From Polynucleobacter meluiroseus (GTDB taxonomy: Bacteria; Pseudomonadota; Gammaproteobacteria; Burkholderiales; Burkholderiaceae), in the NCBI GenBank assembly GCA_945867755.1, contig CAMBJN010000023.1, forward strand, positions 1 to 13,531: a stretch of DNA of 13,531 bases. Reading direction: 5' to 3'. The first letter of the stretch is position 1. Every line of letters starts with the position of its first letter. A model generated the notes under the pieces. The model was not told the origin of the DNA. It saw nothing but the letters and a program-made list of their open reading frames with translations, and did no database searches. Shown piece after piece: positions 6,874 through 13,531 of the stretch. Made by a program: the position numbers and the translations under genes.

Positions 6874-8226
6874 ATGTTTTCACATTCACCCACACAATTA
6901 CAAGAATTAGTCTCTTTTTTATTGGCTGAAGCCAAGGCCCTAGGGGCAACAGATGCTGCCGCTGAGCTTTCTGAGGGCAGTGGCTTATCGGTCTCGGTTC
7001 GCAAAGGCAATATCGAAACCATTGAGCAAAATCTTGATAAACAAGCGGGCATCACGGTGTTCATGGGCCAAAGACGTGGCAATGCTGGGACCAGTGATTT
7101 TTCAAAAGAATCTTTAAGGGCGAGCGTTAAAGCAGCTTTTCATATTGCGCAACACACCGCTGAGGATGATTGTGCGGGATTGGCTGAAGCAGATCTATTA
7201 GAAAAAAATCCCAAAGATTTGGATTTGTACCATCCTTGGAAAATCAATACTGCCCAAGCGGTAGAAATTGCCAGAGATGCTGAGCGAGGTGCTTTTGCTG
7301 TGAGTAAAAATATCACCAACAGTGATGGCGCAACTGTTTCTGCACAGCAGTCACATTTCATGTTGGGCACCAGCAATGGATTCATGGGTGGCTATGCGAT
7401 CTCGCGTCATTACATCGCCTGCACCCCTATCGCCAGCGCAACAAGTAAGCAAGGCGCAGCGATGCAGCGTGATGATTGGCATACAACTGCTCGTGCACCA
7501 GAAGATTTAGCCAGACCCCAAGACGTTGGCGCTTATGCCGCCAAAAGAGCTTTGGCAAGATTGGGCGCACGATCTATTTCTACCAGACATTGCCCCGTTT
7601 TATTTGAAGCCCCATTAGCCGTTGGCTTGGTGGGCGCTTATGTGCAGGCCACCTCTGGAGGAGCTTTGTACAGAAAGTCTAGCTTCTTGCAAGACAGTTT
7701 AGGTAAAACTATTTTTCCTAAACACATTGATTTATTAGAAGAGCCGCACATACCTCGTTTAACCGGCAGCGCACCATTTGATGAAGAAGGTGTGAGAACA
7801 CGTTCGCGCAAAGTGATTGATGCGGGTATTGTGCAGGGATACTTCTTATCCACTTACTCTGCCAGAAAATTGGGTATGCAAAGCACCGGCAATGCTGGTG
7901 GCTCTCATCAACTGCAATTTAAAAGCCGCTTAACAAAACCATTTGATGATTTGCCAGCCATGTTGAAAAAAATGGGCACTGGTTTATTGGTCACTGATCT
8001 GATGGGCCAGGGTGTTAACTACGTGAACGGTGATTATTCACGCGGGGCATTTGGATATTGGGTTGAGAACGGTGTGATTGTTCATCCTGTTGAAGAGATC
8101 ACCATTGCGGGTAATCTAAAAGAGATGTTCAAGCAAATCGTGGCCATCGGCGCAGACACTTTGGTGCGTGGCACGAAAGAGACTGGTTCAATACTGATTG
8201 AAAATATGACCGTGGGCGGTCGCTAG
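6874..8226 (+). CDS. pmbA: Metalloprotease-like protein PmbA/TldE
   Basis: TldE (PmbA) is the non-catalytic partner of TldD. The TldD/TldE heterodimer degrades unfolded peptides, matures microcin B17 and promotes CcdA antitoxin turnover in E. coli; it is cytoplasmic. From ATG 6874 the protein has 450 residues, the same as E. coli PmbA; an open TTG frame from 6838 would overlap mog and is unlikely. Recognisable blocks are SVRKGNIETIEQ (41-52), SGGALYRKSSFLQDSLGKTI (261-280), PFDEEGVRTR (301-310), STGNAGG (337-343) and the GSILIENMTVGG tail (438-449). No HEXXXH zinc motif is present, as expected for TldE rather than TldD. tldD is not in the window. The 3' end converges on folA. Confidence 0.95.
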   Translation: MFSHSPTQLQELVSFLLAEAKALGATDAAAELSEGSGLSVSVRKGNIETIEQNLDKQAGITVFMGQRRGNAGTSDFSKESLRASVKAAFHIAQHTAEDDCAGLAEADLLEKNPKDLDLYHPWKINTAQAVEIARDAERGAFAVSKNITNSDGATVSAQQSHFMLGTSNGFMGGYAISRHYIACTPIASATSKQGAAMQRDDWHTTARAPEDLARPQDVGAYAAKRALARLGARSISTRHCPVLFEAPLAVGLVGAYVQATSGGALYRKSSFLQDSLGKTIFPKHIDLLEEPHIPRLTGSAPFDEEGVRTRSRKVIDAGIVQGYFLSTYSARKLGMQSTGNAGGSHQLQFKSRLTKPFDDLPAMLKKMGTGLLVTDLMGQGVNYVNGDYSRGAFGYWVENGVIVHPVEEITIAGNLKEMFKQIVAIGADTLVRGTKETGSILIENMTVGGR

Positions 8227-8276
8227 TTCAGCAATTAATTAGTCGCTGAATTTAACTAAGTAAGCTTACTAATTAA
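8227..8276. terminator. Inverted-repeat cluster between convergent pmbA and folA
   Basis: The 46-base gap (plus the folA stop) holds three nested inverted repeats. TTCAGC (8227-8232) pairs with GCTGAA (8245-8250), and the 3' arm is followed by TTT. TTAATTAGT (8235-8243) pairs with ACTAATTAA (8268-8276). The perfect 12-base palindrome AGTAAGCTTACT lies at 8259-8270. The repeats overlap, so they would be alternative folds. No long T-run exists on either strand, so a bidirectional terminator is plausible but weakly supported. Confidence 0.4.
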
Positions 8277-8752
8277 AGCTTGCTAATGTAGGTCACAAAG
8301 GCGTAGGCCAGCGTGCCATTGTGATGCTCTTCTCTCGAAACTTCTTCCCAGAGCATATCGTCGACATCAGGGAAAAAAGCATCGCCGTCGATATCGATAT
8401 CCACTTCAGTGATGATCAATTTATCCACATACATCAAAGCTTCATCATAAATTTGTGCGCCACCAATGATGAAAGCTTTTTCAACACCAGAGCACGCATC
8501 AATCGCATCCTCTAATGATGTGAAAGTTTCTGCACCTTCAGCTTTAAATTCTGGGTTGCGACTCACCACGATATTACGTCTGCCAGGCAGTGGGCGACCC
8601 AAAGATACCCAAGTGTTGCGGCCCATGATGATGGGGCAGCCCAAGGTGGTATTTTTAAAGTGTTTGAGATCTTCTGGTAAATGCCAAGGCAGTGTGTTGT
8701 TTACACCAATCACGCCATTTTTAGCGCGCGCAACAATGATGGCTAATTCCAC
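8273..8752 (-). CDS. folA: Dihydrofolate reductase
   Basis: Reduces dihydrofolate to tetrahydrofolate with NADPH; the target of trimethoprim. The 159 residues are the normal chromosomal DHFR length. Visible are the N-terminal LAIIVARAKNGVIGVNNTLP, the catalytic acidic residue D28 in WHLPEDLKHF, the IIMGRNTW block (41-48), GRPLPGRRNIVVSR, and IIGGAQIY (95-102). The start is GTG at 8752, supported by AAGGAT about six bases upstream in the 13-base gap after thyA; no in-frame ATG fits. It lies directly downstream of thyA, whose dihydrofolate product it recycles, so the pair is very likely one transcript. Its sequence gives no hint of an acquired resistance variant. Confidence 0.97.
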   Translation of the reverse strand: MELAIIVARAKNGVIGVNNTLPWHLPEDLKHFKNTTLGCPIIMGRNTWVSLGRPLPGRRNIVVSRNPEFKAEGAETFTSLEDAIDACSGVEKAFIIGGAQIYDEALMYVDKLIITEVDIDIDGDAFFPDVDDMLWEEVSREEHHNGTLAYAFVTYISKL

Positions 8753-8765
8753 AGCTATCCTTTGA

Positions 8766-9560
8766 TTAAATGGCTACAGGAGCTTTGATCGGGTCGTGGT
8801 GCTGATAACCAACCAGTTCAAAGTCTTCGTATTCGTAGTCAAAAATAGAAGCCGGTTTACGGCGAATATTTAATTGTGGCAAAGGCAATGGTTGGCGTGA
8901 TAACTGAAGATTCACTTGCTCCATGTGATTAGAGTACAAGTGGCAATCGCCACCTGTCCAAATAAACTCACCAGGCGTTAAGCCAGCTTGCTGAGCAATC
9001 ATATGAGTCAATAGTGCATAGCTCGCAATATTAAAAGGTACGCCCAAGAAAATATCAGCACTGCGTTGATAGAGTTGGCAAGAGAGTTTGCCATCGGCCA
9101 CATAAAACTGAAAGAAAGCGTGGCACGGTGGTAAAGCCATGCGCGGGATTTCAGCAACATTCCAAGCTGAAACAATTAAACGACGCGAGTCAGGATTATT
9201 TTTAATCTGTTCCATCAACTGACTGATTTGATCAACATGTTCGCCATTTGGTGCTGGCCATGAGCGCCACTGATAACCATAGATAGGACCCAGTTCGCCA
9301 TCTTCTTTGGCCCACTCATCCCAAATACTCACACCACGCTCTTTTAACCAATTATTGTTGGTGCTGCCTTGCAAAAACCAAAGCAATTCAATGATGATTG
9401 ATTTGAGGTGCAACTTTTTGGTGGTGACAACCGGAAAGCCCTCTTGTAAATCAAAACGCATTTGATGGCCGAATACTGAAACAGTGCCCGTGCCAGTGCG
9501 GTCTGATTTGTGGGTTCCTTTGGCCAAAACATGGCTCATGAGATCTAGATATTGCTGCAT
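8766..9560 (-). CDS. thyA: Thymidylate synthase ThyA
   Basis: Methylates dUMP to dTMP with methylene-tetrahydrofolate, giving dihydrofolate. The 264 residues equal the E. coli ThyA length. They include SDRTGTGT with the phosphate-binding R21, WFLQGSTNNNWL (61-72), IYGYQWRSWP, the catalytic C146 in MALPPCHAFFQF, the LSCQLYQRSADIFLGVPFNI block and the C-terminal HDPIKAPVAI. The start ATG at 9560 lies 12 bases after the fbpC-like stop, with no strong Shine-Dalgarno (TAGTAGAATTCTGAT precedes it). The minus-strand order ABC ATPase, thyA, folA with 12- and 13-base gaps suggests one transcription unit, although an internal promoter inside the ATPase gene cannot be excluded. Confidence 0.98.
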   Translation of the reverse strand: MQQYLDLMSHVLAKGTHKSDRTGTGTVSVFGHQMRFDLQEGFPVVTTKKLHLKSIIIELLWFLQGSTNNNWLKERGVSIWDEWAKEDGELGPIYGYQWRSWPAPNGEHVDQISQLMEQIKNNPDSRRLIVSAWNVAEIPRMALPPCHAFFQFYVADGKLSCQLYQRSADIFLGVPFNIASYALLTHMIAQQAGLTPGEFIWTGGDCHLYSNHMEQVNLQLSRQPLPLPQLNIRRKPASIFDYEYEDFELVGYQHHDPIKAPVAI

Positions 9561-9572
9561 ATCAGAATTCTA

Positions 9573-10649
9573 CTACTTGCTAAAAGTAACCACGTGATCG
9601 GCCACTAATTTGATGCCAATCTTTTCACCAATCGCGTGATCGTGGTGACTGGGCACCATGGTCAGCAAGCGTTGACCAGAATCTAGTTCAACCGTGTACA
9701 AGAAGTCTCCGCCACGGAAAGCTTTGGTGATGACCTCTGCTTGAAGAGGGCTGTCATCATCATGAACAATGTCGTCGGCGCGCAGAAGAACATCAACTTC
9801 TTCATTGGGCAGGCCATAATTCTCTTGGGGTAAAGGTAGCAAGCATAATTCAATTTCCACTGATGGGCCTGGTTTGGTGACTCCTGGAACAAACACACCA
9901 TAACCTACAAAGTCAGCAACAAAGCGCGTGGCAGGGCGGTGGTAGAGGTTATAAGCGCTGTCCCATTGAATCAAGCGACCATCCACCATCACGCCAACAT
10001 CATCAGCAATGGCAAATGCTTCAAATTGATCATGTGTCACCAACAAAGCAGTTGTGCCGTTGGCTTTCAGAATATCTCTGACTTCTCCAGCCAAGCGTTC
10101 ACGCAAGTCCACATCCAAATTTGAAAACGGCTCATCTAAAAGCAGTAACTCTGGTTCTGGTGCCATGGCACGAGCCAAGGCCACGCGTTGCTGTTGACCG
10201 CCAGAGAGTTCATGAGGGTAGCGATCCCCAACATTATCCAAACCCACACGCTCAAGCCATTCCTCTGCCTTGTGCAAAGCTTCTTTTTGGCTTAACTCTC
10301 TTAAGCCAAAAGCCACGTTCTGAGCATTGGTTAAATGTGGGAACAAAGCATAGTCTTGAAAAACCACGCCAACCCGTCTTTTTTCTGGGGCAATTGAGAA
10401 ATCTTTTGAGCTAACAATTTGTTTATCCAGTGTGATGCTGCCATTTTGAATGGGTTCAAAACCACAAATTGCACGTAATACAGTTGATTTACCGCACCCT
10501 GAAGGCCCTAGCAAACAGCCAATCTTGCCATGCTCCAAATGCATGCTCAAGCCTTGTACGACATGGTTCCAACTGCCAGACTTTTCGCCTGGGTAACCCA
10601 CGTCAATGGCCTTAATATTTAAATGAATTGCTTGCGTATCGATAATCAT
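9573..10649 (-). CDS. Iron(III)-type ABC transporter ATP-binding protein (FbpC-like)
   Basis: The ATPase of an importer in the Fbp/Sfu/Afu ferric-iron family, peripheral to the inner membrane. Of 358 residues, 1-245 form the nucleotide-binding domain. It shows Walker A GPSGCGKST (48-56), Q-loop FQDYALFPHL with Q98, signature LSGGQQQR (148-155), Walker B LLLLDEP (168-174), D-loop SNLD, and H205 in VTHDQFEA. The rest (about 250-358) is a TOBE-like regulatory tail, with AEVITKAFRGGDFLYTVELD typical of such domains. The ATG at 10649 lies inside a Fur-like operator and 26 bases beyond the first in-frame ATG of the divergent permease, so the two 5' ends overlap if both are used. The family call is firm; iron as substrate is inferred from the Fur-like site and subfamily. 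A polyamine, thiamine or phosphonate importer is less likely. Confidence 0.9.
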   Translation of the reverse strand: MIIDTQAIHLNIKAIDVGYPGEKSGSWNHVVQGLSMHLEHGKIGCLLGPSGCGKSTVLRAICGFEPIQNGSITLDKQIVSSKDFSIAPEKRRVGVVFQDYALFPHLTNAQNVAFGLRELSQKEALHKAEEWLERVGLDNVGDRYPHELSGGQQQRVALARAMAPEPELLLLDEPFSNLDVDLRERLAGEVRDILKANGTTALLVTHDQFEAFAIADDVGVMVDGRLIQWDSAYNLYHRPATRFVADFVGYGVFVPGVTKPGPSVEIELCLLPLPQENYGLPNEEVDVLLRADDIVHDDDSPLQAEVITKAFRGGDFLYTVELDSGQRLLTMVPSHHDHAIGEKIGIKLVADHVVTFSK

Positions 10650-12236
10650 TCTTATAATTATCCCATCTTGCGACCACGAATAACACCCATACTCCTATCT
10701 TTGGTATTGGCTTTGCCAATATTGGGGATTTTTGCCGCACTCCTGAGTCCCCAGTCCAGCAGTGGCGATGTGCTTTGGCACCTTATAAATACGGTATTGC
10801 TAGGGTATGCTTGGACCACCTTGGTCTTGGCTTTAGGGGTGACGGTTGGGGTTGCCAGCATGGGCATCATCACTGCATGGTTGGTGGCCACTTGTGAGTT
10901 TCCTGGCAAGCGGCTGTTTGAGTGGGCTTTGATTTTGCCCTTGGCCATGCCAACGTATGTGATGGCTTATGCCTACACGGATGTCTTTCAATTCTCAGGA
11001 CCTATTCAAACATTCTTACGAGATTTGTTAGGCGTTGATCGCTTGCCTTGGTTCCCTGAACCAAGATCTTTGTGGGGGGCGATTTGTGTATTGAGTCTGG
11101 CTTTATACCCATACGTTTACCTTTTATGCCGCACAGCTTTTTTAGAGCGCAGCCCCCGTTTAATTGAAGCGGCGCGAACACTGGGTGCCGGCCCTTGGGG
11201 AGCATTTTGGCAAGTCGCTTTGCCCATGGCAAGACCAGCAACCATGGCCGGGGTCGCTTTGGCATTGATGGAAGCAGTGGCTGATTACGGTGCCATGTCT
11301 TATTTTGGTGTGCAAACCATGACCACTGGTATCTATAGGGCTTGGTTGAGCATGGGTGATCGCATGGCAGCCGTGCAATTATCTGCAGCATTGTTGGGCA
11401 TCATTTTTTTACTGCTACTACTAGAGCATGCAAGTCGTCGAAAAATGCGTTTTGCCACTTCAGGTCAGCGCTTTAGACAAATCAAACCTTGGCGACTTCA
11501 AGGCAGAAAAGCTGTTTGGGCTAGCTTGGCTTGCTTCTTTCCTTTGCTATTTGGTTTTATCTTGCCTGTCATCATCATGGCGTATTTGGCAATTTCAAGC
11601 GGCGAGAGTTTGAATGAGCGTTATTGGAGTTGGTTGGGCAATACCATCACTCTGTCGACCATCACGGCGATTTGCGCTGTTGCCATTGCGGTTTGGTTGG
11701 CCTACAGCGCAAGACTGGCCAAAGGTGGCTTGCAGCAAATCGTTAATCGCATGGTCAGTTTGGGTTATGCCGTACCGGGAGCTGTTTTAGCTGTGGGTAT
11801 TTTGGTTTTGTTGGGGCAACTTGATATTGCTTGGTTGATCTCAGGCTCTGTGGTGGTTTTGGTCTATGCGTATCTGACTCGCTTTTTATCTTCTAGTTTG
11901 CAAACGGTTGAAGCAGGCTTGAGCAAAATTACACCAAGCATGGATGCCAGCGCAATGAGCTTAGGATCTGGCCGCTGGGAATTATTGAGAAAAATTCATT
12001 TGCCGCTTTTGCGCCGCAGTTTGTTAACGGCCGGCTTGCTGGTATTTGTCGATGTCATGAAAGAATTACCTGCGACATTGGTGCTGCGACCGTTTAACTT
12101 TGACACCTTGGCAGTTGTGACGTATCAGCTAGCGTCTGATGAGCGTTTGGCTGAAGCAGCTTGGCCGGCGTTGACGATTGTGTTGGCAGGTCTTCTACCG
12201 GTGATCATTCTATCGAGAGCAATGTCTAAAGACTAA
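10623..12236 (+). CDS. Iron(III)-type ABC transporter permease with two BPD domains (FbpB-like)
   Basis: A fused double-domain inner-membrane permease of the FbpB/SfuB/ThiP type, which would import ferric iron with the divergently encoded ATPase. From the ATG at 10623 it has 537 residues and about twelve hydrophobic segments. The first ATPase-contact EAA loop is clear, EAARTLGAGPWGAFWQVALP (182-201); the second is degenerate, DASAMSLGSGRWELLRKIHL (441-460). The start is uncertain. The ATG at 10623 overlaps the fbpC-like 5' end and lies upstream of a perfect TATAAT (10653-10658). An in-frame TTG at 10668 would give MRPRITPILLSLVLALP, a natural first membrane segment, and would remove the overlap. 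The stop shares the bases CTAA with the convergent ferredoxin reductase stop. Confidence 0.9.
   Translation: MNCLRIDNHSYNYPILRPRITPILLSLVLALPILGIFAALLSPQSSSGDVLWHLINTVLLGYAWTTLVLALGVTVGVASMGIITAWLVATCEFPGKRLFEWALILPLAMPTYVMAYAYTDVFQFSGPIQTFLRDLLGVDRLPWFPEPRSLWGAICVLSLALYPYVYLLCRTAFLERSPRLIEAARTLGAGPWGAFWQVALPMARPATMAGVALALMEAVADYGAMSYFGVQTMTTGIYRAWLSMGDRMAAVQLSAALLGIIFLLLLLEHASRRKMRFATSGQRFRQIKPWRLQGRKAVWASLACFFPLLFGFILPVIIMAYLAISSGESLNERYWSWLGNTITLSTITAICAVAIAVWLAYSARLAKGGLQQIVNRMVSLGYAVPGAVLAVGILVLLGQLDIAWLISGSVVVLVYAYLTRFLSSSLQTVEAGLSKITPSMDASAMSLGSGRWELLRKIHLPLLRRSLLTAGLLVFVDVMKELPATLVLRPFNFDTLAVVTYQLASDERLAEAAWPALTIVLAGLLPVIILSRAMSKD
10635..10662. promoter_or_regulatory. Fur-box-like operator with -10 element at divergent fbpC/fbpB starts
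   Basis: GATAATCATT (10641-10650) is an exact 10-base match to the core of the 19-base Fur consensus. The 19-mers at 10635-10653 and 10644-10662 each match 13 of 19 positions by hand alignment, giving overlapping sites bounded by GATAAT and ATTATC. A perfect sigma-70 -10 TATAAT (10653-10658) for rightward transcription lies inside; the nearest -35-like hexamers (TTGCTT with 19-base spacing, TTGCGT with 15) are poor. On the minus strand GATAAT (10662-10657) is a possible -10 for the ATPase gene. Iron-bound Fur would be expected to shut off both genes. Confidence 0.5.
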
Positions 12237-13276
12237 GCTTGTGGCGTGACGCCAAGAATTTCATGAAGTTTGGGTGATGTGGTTGTGTATTGCAGGTGAA
12301 TTACCTGCCCTGGATAAATGTGAGCAGCACAACCATAGGCAGCCAAGGTTGCTTCATGAAAACCACAAACGATCAATTTCTTTTTACCAGGGTAGGTGTT
12401 GATATCGCCCACCGCAAAAATACCAGTCGTGCTACTTTGAAACTTTTCTGTGTCTACCAATACCTGTTTGTTTTCTAAATCGATGCCCCAATCAGAAATT
12501 GGTCCAAGCTTGGGCGATATGCCAAGCAAAGGAAGCAAGGTGTCTAATGTCAGGTCATGCGTTTGACCATTAAAGTCCGTGACCTCTAGACTGCTTAATT
12601 TTCCAGCAGTTGCTTTGAAGTTGGTGGCTTGCCCGAGTTGAACCTTGATCAGACCTTTGGCACATAAGTCTTGAAAACCTTGAATCAAAGACTCTTCGGC
12701 TTTAAAAACATCGCGCCTGTGAACCAAGGTGATACTTTTGGCAATACCAACCAATGTAAGGGCGGCCTCTAGGGCAGCAGTTTCGCCACCATTAATGACC
12801 ACATCTTGGCCAGCATATAGTTTGGCTTGACCCAATTTATAAAAGAGTTGCTTGCCTTCATGAAAGTTAATGTCAGGCAATGACAATTTGCGGGGTTTGA
12901 ATGCGCCCACACCCGCAGAGACAACAATCACTTTACTGATGAATGTTTCTTGTGATGTTTGTACATCAAAGCGGCCATCAGCACGTTTTTCTACCAGCGT
13001 CACTTCTTGATTGAAATGAAAAGGTGTTTGTAAAACTTTGGTTTGTTCTTGTAAGCGATCAATTAAATCTTGACCGGTGCAAAAAGGAATTCCGGGGATA
13101 TCGTAGATTGGCTTATCAGCATAGAGTTCAACGCATTGACCGCCGGCCTGAGGCAGGGCATCGATCACATGTGCTTTGATGCCCAGTAAGCCCAATTGAA
13201 AAACTTGATAAAGACCCACCGGTCCTGCGCCGATAACAATTGCATCTGTCTCAATGGGTGCTTGTTTTTCTGCCAC
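12233..13276 (-). CDS. Ferredoxin--NADP+ reductase, thioredoxin-reductase-like type
   Basis: A cytoplasmic FAD enzyme passing electrons between NADPH and ferredoxin or flavodoxin. Family marks are the FAD loop VIGAGPVGLYQVFQLG near the N terminus, GGQCVELYADKPIYDIPG, the NADPH phosphate-binding LVHRRDVFKAEES, and the C-terminal AVGDINTYPGKKKLIVCGFH. No CXXC redox pair is present, which separates it from thioredoxin reductase. The loop usually reading GGGDSA here reads NGGETA. No ATG start exists. I choose GTG 13276 (MAEKQAPIETDA, 347 residues) preceded by GAAAGA; TTG 13288 would add four residues. It lies just downstream of fdxA on the same strand, its probable redox partner, and overlaps the permease stop by four bases. 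Confidence 0.93.
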   Translation of the reverse strand: MAEKQAPIETDAIVIGAGPVGLYQVFQLGLLGIKAHVIDALPQAGGQCVELYADKPIYDIPGIPFCTGQDLIDRLQEQTKVLQTPFHFNQEVTLVEKRADGRFDVQTSQETFISKVIVVSAGVGAFKPRKLSLPDINFHEGKQLFYKLGQAKLYAGQDVVINGGETAALEAALTLVGIAKSITLVHRRDVFKAEESLIQGFQDLCAKGLIKVQLGQATNFKATAGKLSSLEVTDFNGQTHDLTLDTLLPLLGISPKLGPISDWGIDLENKQVLVDTEKFQSSTTGIFAVGDINTYPGKKKLIVCGFHEATLAAYGCAAHIYPGQVIHLQYTTTSPKLHEILGVTPQA

Positions 13277-13296
13277 AGGATCTTTCAAGAGATGCT

Positions 13297-13531
13297 TTAG
13301 CGAATCAGTTCTTTTGATTTATTTTTCACATCTTTCCAGTCATCTGCATCTGCTAAACCTTCTTTTGACTTTGTGATTGAAGGCCACTTGGCTGAAAGCT
13401 CAACATTGAGTTTGATGTAAGACTGTTGATCACCTGGCACATCATCTTCGGCATAAATTGCGTTGACCGGACACTCTGGAACGCAAACAGCGCAATCAAT
13501 GCACTCATCTGGATCAATCACCAAAAAGTTA
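13297..13531 (-). CDS. fdxA: Ferredoxin FdxA, 7Fe-8S type (5'-truncated by window edge)
   Basis: A small soluble electron carrier with one [3Fe-4S] and one [4Fe-4S] cluster in this family. The readable 77 residues begin NFLVIDPDECIDCAVCVPEC, which holds the CxxCxxCxxxCP motif, followed by PVNAIYAEDDVPGDQQSYIK and the helical C-terminal tail ending KSKELIR. The upstream frame is open to the window end. The TTG at 13524 is internal, because the conserved GPNFLVIDPDEC context continues across it; about 30 N-terminal residues with the remaining cluster cysteines lie outside. The family usually has about 107 residues. The stop is about 20 bases from the reductase start, so the two probably form an operon. 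Confidence 0.94.
   Translation of the reverse strand, partial: NFLVIDPDECIDCAVCVPECPVNAIYAEDDVPGDQQSYIKLNVELSAKWPSITKSKEGLADADDWKDVKNKSKELIR

Noticed and set aside
11002..11391. 129-residue minus-strand ORF opposite the permease gene
   Set aside because: It is antisense to the conserved first EAA loop and membrane segments; proline/tryptophan-rich shadow translation with no motif.
12233..13288. Thioredoxin reductase
   Set aside because: The fold is shared, but the CXXC active-site pair is missing and the VGDINTYPGKKKLI tail and fdxA neighbour mark a ferredoxin-NADP+ reductase.
1..13531. CRISPR array, insertion sequence, prophage or defence island
   Set aside because: No regularly spaced repeats, transposase, integrase, attachment-like duplications or defence-gene domains were seen; every sizeable frame is accounted for by a conserved cellular gene.

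Overview
The window carries a compact stretch of housekeeping chromosome from a Gram-negative bacterium. It is most likely a betaproteobacterium of the order Burkholderiales with modest GC, and something like Polynucleobacter would fit. The basis is the protein families (a Mog very close to the gammaproteobacterial form, the betaproteobacterial NUDIX plus CobD/AmpE-like pair, thioredoxin-reductase-like ferredoxin reductase next to FdxA), the AT-leaning codon use and the very short gaps. The genus is an inference from memory of gene content, not a database result. I saw no mobile element, CRISPR array, rRNA or tRNA.

Left part (1-3061): the 3' end of rplS and its strong terminator, then a CoA-type NUDIX hydrolase gene coupled by an ATGA overlap to a membrane protein of the CobD/CbiB-AmpE superfamily. 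These meet rsgA tail to tail. Middle (2083-6194): rsgA and an M48/Ste24-type membrane peptidase gene run leftward. After a 305-base gap, orn (oligoribonuclease) and an AEC-family transporter run rightward. RsgA and Orn act in 30S maturation and the last step of RNA decay.

Centre (6209-8752): mog (molybdopterin adenylyltransferase) and pmbA/tldE diverge from a 26-base gap. pmbA converges on folA across a short junction full of inverted repeats. folA and thyA form a minus-strand thymidylate/folate pair: ThyA makes dTMP and dihydrofolate, and FolA regenerates tetrahydrofolate.

Right part (9573-13531): an iron-type ABC ATPase gene (fbpC-like) lies 12 bases upstream of thyA on the same strand. 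It diverges from a two-domain permease gene (fbpB-like), and a Fur-box-like operator covers the 5' ends of both. No periplasmic iron-binding protein gene is present. The permease gene ends in a 4-base tail-to-tail overlap with a ferredoxin-NADP+ reductase gene, which is preceded by fdxA, cut by the window edge. The right third is therefore an iron and iron-sulfur redox neighbourhood.

I found no convincing undescribed multi-gene system. The most worthwhile leads are the Fur-like operator at the overlapping fbpC/fbpB starts, the AmpE-like nature of the protein usually labelled CobD, the possibly leaderless divergent mog/pmbA pair, and an atypical NADP-binding loop in the ferredoxin reductase.
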